From positions 1 to 28,365 of the forward strand of contig DATIFK010000239.1 in NCBI GenBank assembly GCA_035455265.1: a DNA stretch of 28,365 nt, in the 5' to 3' direction. This DNA is from MGOM01 sp035455265. Its GTDB lineage: Bacteria > Chloroflexota > Anaerolineae > Anaerolineales > E44-bin32. A program made the translations under genes and the position numbers. Shown here one piece after another: positions 6,408-14,282 of this stretch; the first letter of the stretch is position 1; each line of letters opens with the position of its first letter. The notes under the pieces were generated by a model. It was not told the DNA's origin, ran no database searches, and saw nothing but the letters and a program-made list of their open reading frames with translations.

Positions 6408-8093
6408 ATGCGGACATTGCGCTGGCAGATTCTCATCGCCGTCGGCGGCCTGATTCTCGTCGTGGGTCTGCTCATCGGCCAGGCGCCCAGCGGCCCCGAC
6501 GTCGCGCCCCAGCCTGTCAAGGGTGGCGCCTACGTCGAAGGTCTGATCGGCCACATCGTCCGCCTCAACCCGCTGCTCGACTTCTCCAACCAGGTCGACC
6601 GCGACATCGATCGTATTCTGTACCGCGGCCTGGTTCAGTTCGACTCTCAAGGACTCCCCCAGCCGGACCTTGCCGAGGGCTGGACCGTTTCGGCGGATGC
6701 CACCCTGTACACGTTCACCTTACGCGCCGACGCCCGCTGGCAGGACGGCATATCGGTGACGTCGGACGACGTGGTGTTCACCTTTTCCGAGATCCAGGAC
6801 GATGACTTCCCCGGCCCGGCCGACCTGCATGAGCTGTGGAAGGGCATCAACATCATCCGCCTCGACGATCGGACCGTTCAGTTTCAACTGTCCGAGCCGT
6901 TCGCCCCGTTCCTCGACTACGTCGCCCAGGGCCTGCTCCCCGACCACCTGCTGCGCGGCGCGCAAGTCGAGGACCTCATCGATCACCCGTTCAACCTGGA
7001 GCCGGTCGGCACTGGGGCGTTCCGTTTCGACCGCTTCCTGGTAAATGGCTCCGACATCATCGGGGTCAGCCTGGTCCCCTGGGAGGAGTTCTACGGCGAT
7101 CGGCCGTACCTGGAGAGGGTCGAGTTTCGCACCTATCCCGACGAGGCGGCGGCCTTGTCCGCCTATCAGTCGGGGGAGGTCGCCGGCATCAGCCGCCTCG
7201 AAGGCGATGTTCTCCAGCAGGCCCTTGCCCTGCCGTCGCTGGACGTCTACGCGGCGCGGATCCCGCGCGCAGGGATCGTCTTCCTGAACTTGAAGAATCC
7301 CGAAAAGGCGTTCATGGCCGACAAGCAGGTGCGGCAGGCCCTGCTGATGGCGACCAACCGCCAGTGGCTGATCGACAGCATCCTCGGCGGCCAGGCCATC
7401 CCGGCTACCGGACCGATCCTGCCGGGCACATGGGCCTATTCCAGCACCCTCGAGCCGTGGCCCTTCGATCCCGTGCGCGCAGCCCAGGTCCTCGAGGACC
7501 GCGGCTATGTGCTCCCGGTCGGCGCCACGCCCGGCACCCCCGAGTACGTCCGTGCGAAAGAGGAAGAGCGCCTCGAATTCACCCTGGTCTTCCCCGACGA
7601 GGCGCCCTACGACGAAATGGCCGGACTTCTCCGGCAGAATTGGGCGGCGATCGGCGTTCAGGTCGAGTTGAAACCCGTCCCGCCTGATGAAGTCCTGACG
7701 GACTACTTGGAGAAGCGCGAGTTCGAAGCCGCCCTGACGGAACTGGACCTTTCCCCCTACCCCGATCCGGACCCCTACCCCTTCTGGCACGACACCCAGA
7801 TCGAGGGCGGCCAGAACTACGGCGGATTCGATGACCGCAATTCGAGCATCTGGCTCGAACGCGCCCGCACCATTTCCGACGCGGGGCGCCGCGCCGAGTT
7901 CTATCAGAGCTTTCAGCACCGCTTCCGCGATCAGGTGCCGGCGCTCGTCCTGTACTACCGGGTCTATTCCTACGGTCTGGACGCGGCGCTCCAGGGAGTC
8001 AGTGTCGGGCCGCTGAACGACCCGAGCGATCGCCTGCGAGGCCTGGCCAGCTGGTACCTGGTCGCTCGACGGGAAGCCGCACCGGCACCCTAG
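6408..8093 (+). CDS. Membrane-anchored ABC-type solute-binding protein, family 5
   Basis: A 561-residue protein with the layout of the SBP_bac_5 (oligopeptide/dipeptide-binding, DppA/OppA-like) family. Residues about 6-25 are a hydrophobic signal or anchor helix without a lipobox Cys. The body carries family hallmarks: LNPLLDFSNQVDRDI, ILYRGLVQFD, PDLAEGWTVSAD, YTFTLRADARWQDG and later VRQALLMATNRQWLID. It should bind a peptide or related solute outside the membrane. There are no ABC permease or ATPase genes beside it, so it is an orphan, and its ligand cannot be read from the sequence. No clear ribosome site precedes the ATG at 6408, which lies 35 nt after secG; read-through from secG is likely. 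Confidence 0.85.
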   Translation: MRTLRWQILIAVGGLILVVGLLIGQAPSGPDVAPQPVKGGAYVEGLIGHIVRLNPLLDFSNQVDRDIDRILYRGLVQFDSQGLPQPDLAEGWTVSADATLYTFTLRADARWQDGISVTSDDVVFTFSEIQDDDFPGPADLHELWKGINIIRLDDRTVQFQLSEPFAPFLDYVAQGLLPDHLLRGAQVEDLIDHPFNLEPVGTGAFRFDRFLVNGSDIIGVSLVPWEEFYGDRPYLERVEFRTYPDEAAALSAYQSGEVAGISRLEGDVLQQALALPSLDVYAARIPRAGIVFLNLKNPEKAFMADKQVRQALLMATNRQWLIDSILGGQAIPATGPILPGTWAYSSTLEPWPFDPVRAAQVLEDRGYVLPVGATPGTPEYVRAKEEERLEFTLVFPDEAPYDEMAGLLRQNWAAIGVQVELKPVPPDEVLTDYLEKREFEAALTELDLSPYPDPDPYPFWHDTQIEGGQNYGGFDDRNSSIWLERARTISDAGRRAEFYQSFQHRFRDQVPALVLYYRVYSYGLDAALQGVSVGPLNDPSDRLRGLASWYLVARREAAPAP

Positions 8094-8122
8094 CTCCAGC
8101 CGGCGGAGGCGCCGGTCGGGCG

Positions 8123-8131
8123 TGGTACAAT
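8123..8131 (+). promoter_or_regulatory. Extended -10 promoter of the S1-domain gene
   Basis: TGGTACAAT carries TACAAT at 8126-8131 with an extended TG. The ATG created by TACAATGCC (8130) lies within the -10 and therefore cannot be the translation start of transcripts made from here. Transcription would start near 8138. Confidence 0.55.
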
Positions 8132-8189
8132 GCCGCTTCCTCGCCTTGCGGGCATCCCAACGCAGGCAACCAACATTCCGAGGGACACG

Positions 8190-8930
8190 GTGGACTCAGA
8201 TACGACATCGGGCGCTCCGACCAGCCTGAAGGACCTCAAACCGGGAATGCACCTCGCGGGTAAGGTCACCCGCATCGAGCTCTTCGGAGCTTTCGTCGAT
8301 GCCGGCCTGGACCGTGAAGGCCTGGTCCACATCTCGCGTTTGAAGCGCGAGCGCGTCAACCGGGTCGAGGACGTCGTGCAGGTGGGCCAGCCGATCGACG
8401 TCTGGGTTCACCAGGTGGATCCCATCAGCGGGCGCCTCGAGCTGACCTGCATCCAGCCGCTCGCGTTCGATTGGCACCATCTGAAAGCGGGTCTGCGGGC
8501 GCGGGGCAAGGTCGTCAAGCTCGAGCGTTTTGGCGCCTTCGTCGACATCGGCGCCGAACGACCGGGACTGGTCCACGTCAGCGAGATGAGCACCGACTAC
8601 GTCGCCCGTCCCGAGGACGTGACCCATGTCGGCGATGAAGTCGATGTGGTCGTCCTCGACATCGATCGCAAGAAGAAACAGATTCGGCTGAGTATGAAGT
8701 CCGCCTCCGCCCCCGAGGAGCCGGAAGAGATCGAGACCGAGGAACCGCTGGCGACTCCGATGGAGCTCGCTCTGCGCAAAGCCCTCGGCCAGGAGGAAGC
8801 CCCGCCGGAGCCGCGCCCGGCTTCGCCCGGCGCCCGCTCGCCGTCCGCCAGCCGCCGTCAGCAGGAGGACATCCTGAGCCGGACGCTGCGGCAGAAGCTT
8901 CCGACCGCCGGCGAAGACCGAACCTCCTGA
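8190..8930 (+). CDS. RNA-binding protein with two S1 domains
   Basis: A 246-residue protein with two S1 OB-fold repeats (residues about 12-85 and 96-168). Each shows the pattern GKV(T/V).(I/L)E.FGAFVD(A/I)G followed by GLVH(I/V)S. The tail (about 170-246) is acidic and then Pro/Arg-rich, probably disordered. Two-S1 proteins of this size bind single-stranded RNA, are related to ribosomal protein S1 and the YugI-type general stress protein, and may associate with ribosomes. I start it at GTG 8190 because GAGGG lies 6 nt upstream and because the in-frame ATG at 8130 falls inside the promoter -10. The gene begins 96 nt after the solute-binding gene and is probably a separate unit. Confidence 0.85.
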   Translation: MDSDTTSGAPTSLKDLKPGMHLAGKVTRIELFGAFVDAGLDREGLVHISRLKRERVNRVEDVVQVGQPIDVWVHQVDPISGRLELTCIQPLAFDWHHLKAGLRARGKVVKLERFGAFVDIGAERPGLVHVSEMSTDYVARPEDVTHVGDEVDVVVLDIDRKKKQIRLSMKSASAPEEPEEIETEEPLATPMELALRKALGQEEAPPEPRPASPGARSPSASRRQQEDILSRTLRQKLPTAGEDRTS

Positions 8931-9009
8931 TCCGGGAATCGAACGGGCCCGCCCTCCTGTACCGGAAGGTCGGACCCGGGCAAGTTCGCTCGCTGGCCCG
9001 TCGGGCGCG

Positions 9010-9252
9010 TCAGACTTCTTCGTCCTCCGAGGCGTCCTCTTCTTCCTCCTCGTCCTCGGCGTAGAGCTCCTCCTCTTCTTCGTCCCAGATTTCGTTGAGC
9101 TCTTCGTCGTCCCAGCCCTCTTCTGCCGGAACGTCTTCGATGTGGGAATACGTCAGGCATCCCTCATCGGGGTCGATCTCGACCGCCGCCGCCCCGCAAT
9201 AGCCATCTTCGAGGAACACACAATCCACGTAGCGGCAACGAATACGCGGCAT
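9010..9252 (-). CDS. Small Cys-rich (DUF1540-like) protein with acidic tail
   Basis: An 80-residue protein. The N-terminal 35 residues carry four cysteines (Cys6, Cys11, Cys19, Cys32) in a spacing like DUF1540, suggesting a small zinc or disulfide-stabilised knuckle: RCRYVDCVFLEDGYCGA. Residues about 42-80 are dominated by Asp and Glu, with runs such as DEEEEELYAEDEEEEEDASE. The function is unknown. AGGAGG lies 8 nt before the ATG, inside the 18-nt gap after the VKOR-like gene, so the two are co-transcribed. Pairing with a disulfide-forming enzyme fits a cysteine-dependent role, but that is an inference. Its 3' end faces the S1 gene; the 79-nt gap has no obvious terminator. Confidence 0.75.
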   Translation of the reverse strand: MPRIRCRYVDCVFLEDGYCGAAAVEIDPDEGCLTYSHIEDVPAEEGWDDEELNEIWDEEEEELYAEDEEEEEDASEDEEV

Positions 9253-9270
9253 CTCCGGCTCCTCCTGGGG

Positions 9271-9723
9271 TCAATCCTCGAGCGCCCGGAGGCGTCCGAT
9301 CGACAGTGCGAAGAGAGCGACCATGACGATGGCGGAGAGAACGCAGAAGGGGCACACCGCCCGTAACACGAACAGCTCGATGTACGTCAGGTAGGCCGAG
9401 TACAGCGTGCCGACGAGGGTCAGGCCGAAGAACGCATACCGCCCGGTATCTTGCCAGCGGCCGCCCGGATGATCCAGCGCCATCGCCACCAGAATCAGCG
9501 CGAACCCGACCGCCCCCAACACGGCAATGGGAACCCCGCCGATGTCCGCAAAGCGGCTGGAATTCACCTTCTCGCAATCGCCGATGTTGGAGCAAGAGGC
9601 CAGTTGATTCGTCAGCTTCACGTAGGCCAGATAGGCCGCATCCAGCAGGCCCACGACGGCCAACAGCATGCCGACGATGCGGGCTCTGTCGAACCTCTTG
9701 ACGGGCGAAACGGCTTCGGTCAT
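9271..9723 (-). CDS. Vitamin K epoxide reductase (VKOR) family protein
   Basis: A 150-residue integral membrane protein with four predicted helices. Bacterial VKOR homologues pass electrons from exported thiols to quinone, reoxidising a DsbA-like partner during disulfide formation. The key residues are present: the loop pair Cys44 and Cys50 (CSNIGDC), conserved Ser in VNSS (about 55-56), and the active-site CPFC at 124-127. Unlike many bacterial forms there is no fused thioredoxin domain, so a separate partner is expected. GAGG lies 4 nt before the ATG. It leads a two-gene operon with the Cys-rich protein and has its own promoter. Confidence 0.92.
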   Translation of the reverse strand: MTEAVSPVKRFDRARIVGMLLAVVGLLDAAYLAYVKLTNQLASCSNIGDCEKVNSSRFADIGGVPIAVLGAVGFALILVAMALDHPGGRWQDTGRYAFFGLTLVGTLYSAYLTYIELFVLRAVCPFCVLSAIVMVALFALSIGRLRALED

Positions 9724-9779
9724 CTAGCCTCGTCCCCGATCGGATGTCACCCTGGCCGCCGGGGCCGGGGAGCCGACGG

Positions 9780-9807
9780 ATTTTACCCTCGACCCTACCA
9801 GATTCAA
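9780..9807 (-). promoter_or_regulatory. Promoter of the VKOR operon
   Basis: On the minus strand, TTGAAT (9802-9807), 16 nt, TAAAAT (9780-9785). Transcription should start near 9773, about 50 nt before the VKOR start. Confidence 0.7.
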
Positions 9808-9830
9808 GGCTGGGTATGCAAGGGGCAAGA

Positions 9831-9858
9831 TCAGCTTTCAGCCGTCAGCCGTCAGCTT
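9831..9858 (+). repeat. Heptanucleotide tandem repeat (TCAGCCG type)
   Basis: Four in-phase 7-nt units: TCAGCTT, TCAGCCG, TCAGCCG, TCAGCTT. It lies in the 210-nt gap between the VKOR promoter and the 3' end of the Rel gene. The rest of that gap shows nothing else recognisable. Confidence 0.85.
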
Positions 9859-9933
9859 TCCTTCTTCAGCCGGCGCCAAATGATCCCTCACCGCATGGGT
9901 CTGTGGTCTCTCCTGACACCCGACGACCTGTCT

Positions 9934-12099
9934 CTATCCCGGCTGCAGGCGGCGCGCCTCCAGGACGTTCGGCAGGGCCTCCAGGCGGTTCAGCACCCGG
10001 CTTAGCTGGTGAATGTCGGTGATCCCCATGACCAGATCGAAGATGGCCAGGCTGCTCTTCGTCGACACATGGATCGACGACATGCTGATGCCTTCGTTCG
10101 CCACCAGCGTGGACACGTCCCGCATCAACCCATCCCGGTCGTAGGCCCGCAGTCGCACCGAAACGGGATAGGTCTGCCGCGGCAGCCCCCACGACACCCG
10201 CACCAAGCGTTCCTTGTCGCGGATGCGCAGCACGTTGGGGCAGTCCTGGCGGTGGATCGTCGCTCCGCGGCCGCGGGTCACGTAGCCCACGATGGGGTCA
10301 CCCGGGACGGGCTTGCAGCACCGGGCGAGATTCGTCAGCAGCCCGGAGATGCCGAGGATGGTGACATCCTTGGCGCCCATTCCGGTAGCCGCCGGCGTCG
10401 TGAGCGGGACCTCAGGCAGCACGAGCCGGTCGCCCTGGCTCTCGGCCAGCCGGCCGATGATCTTGCTGACATGCAGATCGCCGCAGCCGACGGCTGCCAG
10501 CATGTCGTCCACCTGCGCGTAACCGAGGTCGTGGGCAATCTGATCGTAGGCGACACCCTCAACCCCCAGGCGCCTGAGCTCCCGTTCGACCAGCTGGCGC
10601 CCCTGGCCGGCATTCTGCTCGCGATCTTCTCGCTTGAACCACTGACGGATCTTGCCGGTCGCCCTCTGGCTCTTGACCATCTCCAGGCTGGGATTCAGCC
10701 AGTCCCGGCTGGGGCCACCGCGTTTGGCCGTCAGGATTTCGACCGTCTCTCCGGTCTGGAGCTTGTAGTCCAGGGTGACCAGCTTGCCGTTGACCTTGGC
10801 GCCGCGGCAGCGGTGGCCGATGTCGGTGTGGATGTGGTAAGCGAAGTCGATCGGGGTGGAAGCCATCGGCAGATCGATGATGTCGCCGCGCGGGGTAAAC
10901 ACATAGACGCGGTCGTTGAAGACATCGCTCTTCATGGCGTCGACGAATTCGCTGGCGGTGTCGACGTCGCTGCGCCATTCCATCAGGCGCCGCAGCCAGA
11001 CCACACGCTGCTCGAAGGCCTCATCCCGCCCGCGGCCCTCCTTGTAGCGCCAGTGGGCGGCGATGCCGAACTCGGCGTTCTCCTCCATGGCAAAGGTCCG
11101 GATCTGCACCTCGAGGGTCTTCCCATCGTCGTAGATGACGGCCGTGTGGAGTGACTGGTAGAAGTTGTCTTTGGGCGTGGCGATATAGTCGTCGAACGCC
11201 CCGGGAACCGGCTTCCAGTGCGAATGGATGACGCCCAACGCCAGGTAGCAGTCCGACAGGGTCTGCACCAGGATTCGGACCCCGCGGACGTCGTAGACCT
11301 GCTCGAAGGGGACGCCCTTGCGTTCCATCTTCCGATAGATCGAGTACAGGTGCTTCGGACGACCGCGGACCTCCGCCTGGAGGCCCGCCTCCGATAGGAC
11401 CTGCTTCAGTCGGTCGGTGATGGCGCCGAGAGCCTTCTCGCGGTCGACACGGCGCTCGGCGACGCTCTCGGCTATCTCCTTGTACTTTTCCGGATAGACG
11501 TAGCGGAATCCGAGATCCTCCAGTTCCCACTTCACCTGCCAGATGCCCAATCGGTTGGCCAGAGGGGCGAAGATCTCGAGGGTTTCCTGCGCCGTTTGCC
11601 GGCGGCGTTCGGCCGCCAGATGCGACAGCGTGCGCATGTTGTGGAGGCGATCGGCGAGCTTGATCAGCACGACGCGGACGTCGTCGCCCATCGCCAGGAA
11701 CGTCTTGCGCAGAGTCTCTTTGGCCAGTTCGGTCCGGGCGGACCGTTCGTCGCGACCGCGCCCGTCGCCTCGGCTCACCCGAGGCAGCTCGGTCAGTTTG
11801 GTGACCCCGTCGACCAGGTTGGCCACCTCCTGGCCGAAGTCCCGTCGCAGGTCCTCGAGGGTCACCGGCGTGTCCTCGACCGTGTCGTGGAGCAACGCCG
11901 CCGCCAGTACCGGCGGCGGCGCCCCGAGCTCGGCCAGGATTCGCGCCACGGCCAAGCAGTGCTGGATGTACGGCTCTCCGGAGTGGCGCTTCTGCCCTTC
12001 GTGGGCCTTCTCCGCAGTGCGAAAGGCCCGCGAGACGAGGTCGCGGTCGGCGGGGGTCGTACCTTCAGGGAGAAGTTGGAGAAGGGCGTCCAGGTTCAT
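9934..12099 (-). CDS. rel: Bifunctional (p)ppGpp synthetase/hydrolase
   Basis: A 721-residue RelA/SpoT homologue that makes and degrades the stringent-response alarmone. The HD hydrolase domain (about 25-160) keeps His47, His71-Asp72 and Asp150 (LADRLHN), so hydrolysis should be active. The synthetase domain (about 240-355) has RGRPKHLYSIYRKM, Asp270 and EVQIRT with Glu330. It is followed by TGS (about 397-458), a Cys-containing region with LARCCKPVPGD and HRQDCPN, and a C-terminal ACT domain. Its length matches full Rel enzymes. I start it at the ATG 12097-12099 (MNLDALLQ) because the in-frame ATG at 12132 sits within the spacer of a strong promoter. It is a monocistronic unit. Confidence 0.95.
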   Translation of the reverse strand: MNLDALLQLLPEGTTPADRDLVSRAFRTAEKAHEGQKRHSGEPYIQHCLAVARILAELGAPPPVLAAALLHDTVEDTPVTLEDLRRDFGQEVANLVDGVTKLTELPRVSRGDGRGRDERSARTELAKETLRKTFLAMGDDVRVVLIKLADRLHNMRTLSHLAAERRRQTAQETLEIFAPLANRLGIWQVKWELEDLGFRYVYPEKYKEIAESVAERRVDREKALGAITDRLKQVLSEAGLQAEVRGRPKHLYSIYRKMERKGVPFEQVYDVRGVRILVQTLSDCYLALGVIHSHWKPVPGAFDDYIATPKDNFYQSLHTAVIYDDGKTLEVQIRTFAMEENAEFGIAAHWRYKEGRGRDEAFEQRVVWLRRLMEWRSDVDTASEFVDAMKSDVFNDRVYVFTPRGDIIDLPMASTPIDFAYHIHTDIGHRCRGAKVNGKLVTLDYKLQTGETVEILTAKRGGPSRDWLNPSLEMVKSQRATGKIRQWFKREDREQNAGQGRQLVERELRRLGVEGVAYDQIAHDLGYAQVDDMLAAVGCGDLHVSKIIGRLAESQGDRLVLPEVPLTTPAATGMGAKDVTILGISGLLTNLARCCKPVPGDPIVGYVTRGRGATIHRQDCPNVLRIRDKERLVRVSWGLPRQTYPVSVRLRAYDRDGLMRDVSTLVANEGISMSSIHVSTKSSLAIFDLVMGITDIHQLSRVLNRLEALPNVLEARRLQPG

Positions 12100-12116
12100 C
12101 GGGGCCCTACCTGGAC

Positions 12117-12145
12117 AGTATAACGACGCCATCGCCGGGTTTCAA
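12117..12145 (-). promoter_or_regulatory. Promoter of rel
   Basis: TTGAAA (12140-12145), 17 nt, TATACT (12117-12122) on the minus strand. Transcription should start near 12110, leaving a leader of only about 10-12 nt before the ATG at 12099, with no strong ribosome site. This shows that rel is expressed apart from the rpsF operon upstream. Confidence 0.75.
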
Positions 12146-12194
12146 GCCGCGGCGAATCCCCTCATCGAAGAGGCTTCAGCACGCAAAGCCGGGC

Positions 12195-13523
12195 TCAGGG
12201 GGTCGGCGTGAGTGTGGGGCTGAGGGCAGACGCGGTGGGTGACGGGGTCGACGTCTCGGGCGTGGGCGTCACCGACGGTGTCGGAGTCCACAACGGCTTG
12301 TCGAATTCCAGCGTTGCCGACTTGCGCGCCTCGGAGAGCCACTGGGACAAGGCGGTGTCGACCGCCTGCTGGTAGGTCGATTCGTCCAGCTTGCGCAGCT
12401 CGTGGCCGAGCACCAGGATCAGGTGCCAGCCGAACTCGGTGTGGATCGGGCCTACGACCTGCCCGACCGGCGCTGAGAACGCCGCCTCTTCGAACGCGTC
12501 CACCATCGTGCCCTTGGCGAACCAGCCCAGGTCGCCGCCGCGGTCCTTGTTGCTGGTGTCGGTGGAGTAGGCCGCTGCCAGGGCGTCCCACGACTCCCCT
12601 TGTCGGTAGCGAGCCAGCAAGGCCTGGGCGACGCCTTCCTCAGCGACCAGGATGTGTTTGGCCCACACCTCGTCCAATTCGCGCGGCACGGTGGCGCCGA
12701 TCGACTCCCGCAGTCGCTCACGGTACAGCTGGCTGGTGAATCGGCCCCTCAGGACCTCCTCGGACACGTCCAGATTCTTCTTCAGGTCGTCGAGGTAGCT
12801 CTGATAGGCGGTGTCGAAACCCTCCCGGGTGTAGGGCGTCGCCGTCGAGGTGGCGGTGGGAGTCGGGCCGGAGGTGGCCGTAGAGGTCGGAGTGCCGGTC
12901 GGACGAGGTGTGGCCGATGGCCCGGGCGTGACCGTCGACGTCGGTGCGGGCGTCGATGTCGCCGTGGCCTGGGCGACGAGCGTGCGGTCCACCGTGGCCG
13001 TGGGAGCGGGCGTCGGCGTGCCGTTGGGGAAGAAGCCGAACGCTTCCTGGATGGCTCGCTCGACGTCTTCGGTCGACACGACCAGGCCGCGTCGGTCGGC
13101 CTCCTGACGGATCAATCGCTCGTCGATCAGGTCCGAGAGGGTCTTGCTGGTCATCGCCGCGGTGTTGTTGATCTGGGCGTCAATCTGATTCATCTGCTGC
13201 TGGATGTAGGCTTCCGTTTGCGGGTCCGCCGCCAGGAAGCCCATCATCTGCTGGAGCTGCAGCCGCTGGTTGTAGAGATCGGCCTGGGCCATGCGGATCT
13301 GCTCGCCGAGCTCGCGGTAGCTGATCGGATCGCCGTTGACACGGACGGCCGGGCGCCCCGGCTGCAGGTAGTTCAGGTCGTACCAGCCATAGGCCAGCAG
13401 GCCGACGGCAATGACGATGATCCCGACGACGGACCCGACGATCCAGCGCGCCTGCCTGCGCTCGCGCTCGGCGCGGGCGAGGTGGCGGCGCATGGCGTAG
13501 GAATGGGGCTTCTCGGGCGGCAT
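12195..13523 (-). CDS. Membrane-anchored parvulin-type peptidyl-prolyl isomerase
   Basis: About 442 residues. A basic N-terminus (about 11-26) precedes a membrane helix (about 27-47), placing the rest outside. A SurA-N-like helical region follows (about 58-165), then a Thr/Pro/Ser-rich linker (about 168-232), a helical segment, and a PpiC/parvulin domain (about 286-374) with KHILVAEE, DRGGDLGWFAKGTMV and GPIHTEFGWHLI. The C-terminal 30 residues are again Thr/Pro-rich. Such PrsA/SurA-like enzymes help exported proteins to fold. Start: ATG 13523 lies just past the rpsR stop; a start further upstream would overlap rpsR by about 90 nt, and ATG 13493 is the alternative. No strong ribosome site is visible, so coupling to rpsR is likely. 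Confidence 0.85.
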   Translation of the reverse strand: MPPEKPHSYAMRRHLARAERERRQARWIVGSVVGIIVIAVGLLAYGWYDLNYLQPGRPAVRVNGDPISYRELGEQIRMAQADLYNQRLQLQQMMGFLAADPQTEAYIQQQMNQIDAQINNTAAMTSKTLSDLIDERLIRQEADRRGLVVSTEDVERAIQEAFGFFPNGTPTPAPTATVDRTLVAQATATSTPAPTSTVTPGPSATPRPTGTPTSTATSGPTPTATSTATPYTREGFDTAYQSYLDDLKKNLDVSEEVLRGRFTSQLYRERLRESIGATVPRELDEVWAKHILVAEEGVAQALLARYRQGESWDALAAAYSTDTSNKDRGGDLGWFAKGTMVDAFEEAAFSAPVGQVVGPIHTEFGWHLILVLGHELRKLDESTYQQAVDTALSQWLSEARKSATLEFDKPLWTPTPSVTPTPETSTPSPTASALSPTLTPTP

Positions 13524-13552
13524 GGCGGGCGGCTGAGCGGGGTCGCTCGAGC

Positions 13553-13849
13553 TCAGCGGAACCGTTCGGCCTTGAAGGGCACCAGGGCCAGGTGGCGGGC
13601 GCGCTTGACGGCGCGCGCCAGCATGCGCTGGTGCCGGGCGCACGTGCCCGTCTCGCGCCGCGAGCGGATGCGACCCTGCTCGGTGGTCATCCGCTTCAGC
13701 ACATCGACCTGTTTGTGGTCGATCGACTGTGTCTGGTCGACACAGAATTGGCAGATCTTGGCGCGTCGCACAAAGCGACGTCGTCCGCCGGCGCCTTCGC
13801 CGCGTTCATCCCCGGCCGGCGCGTATTCTCGTTCGTTCTCTTCAGCCAC
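13553..13849 (-). CDS. rpsR: 30S ribosomal protein S18
   Basis: A 98-residue S18. After a polar N-terminal extension (about 1-25), the core begins at RRAKICQFC and includes the family motif around residues 45-75 (DVLKRMTTEQGRIRSRRETGTC). The four-ligand zinc set looks complete: CxxC at 33-36, then Cys with RHQ near residue 70. It pairs with S6 on the 30S platform. The start is GTG at 13849, with AAGGAG 8 nt upstream. It is third in the conserved order rpsF-ssb-rpsR; the usual fourth gene, rplI, is not here. Confidence 0.95.
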   Translation of the reverse strand: MAEENEREYAPAGDERGEGAGGRRRFVRRAKICQFCVDQTQSIDHKQVDVLKRMTTEQGRIRSRRETGTCARHQRMLARAVKRARHLALVPFKAERFR

Positions 13850-13882
13850 GGATCGATCTCCTTGATGTCCTGGCCGGCCCGG

Positions 13883-14278
13883 CTATTCCGGGTAGGCCTC
13901 ATCGTCGCCGGGGGCCGCCACGAAGGCCGTCGACGGCGCCTCGCGCGTCTCCCCGAGCATGATCATTTCTCGCGCCACGATCTCCGTGGCGAGGTGCTTG
14001 TTGCCTTCGGTGTCATCCCAGCGGCGCGTCTGCAGCCGGCCTTCGACGTAGACCTGCTGGCCGCGACGCAGGTGCTGGCTGCAAATCTCGGCCAGGCTAC
14101 CCCAGGCCACGACGTTGAACCATTCCGTTTCTTCATGGCGCTCGCCGTCCGCCGAATGCCAGGCTCGCGTAGCGGCAATGCTGAAGGTCGTCACCGCTCG
14201 CCCGGAAGGGGTATAGCGCATTTCCGGGTCGCGACCCAGATGGCCGATGATCATGATCTTGTTGAGCCCTCGGCTCAT
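13883..14278 (-). CDS. ssb: Single-stranded DNA-binding protein
   Basis: A 131-residue SSB. The OB-fold covers residues about 1-110, with the opening motif LNKIMIIGHLGRDPEMRYTPSG and the later EWFNVVAWGSLAE and VYVEGRLQTRRW. It coats single-stranded DNA in replication and repair. The C-terminal tail is short and acidic but ends GDDEAYPE rather than the common DDDxPF, so the usual partner-docking tip is altered. GGAG lies 9 nt upstream of the ATG, and only 4 nt separate it from the rpsF stop. A second, canonical SSB elsewhere in the genome is possible. Confidence 0.93.
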   Translation of the reverse strand: MSRGLNKIMIIGHLGRDPEMRYTPSGRAVTTFSIAATRAWHSADGERHEETEWFNVVAWGSLAEICSQHLRRGQQVYVEGRLQTRRWDDTEGNKHLATEIVAREMIMLGETREAPSTAFVAAPGDDEAYPE

Positions 14279-14282
14279 GCGA

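Noticed and set aside
12100..12132. Upstream ATG (12132) as start of Rel
   Set aside because: It falls in the spacer of a TTGAAA-17-TATACT promoter and would not be in the mRNA.
12146..12194. Terminator hairpin GGCTT/AAGCC after the parvulin gene
   Set aside because: Only 5 bp with a long loop and a poor T tract; too weak to list as a terminator.
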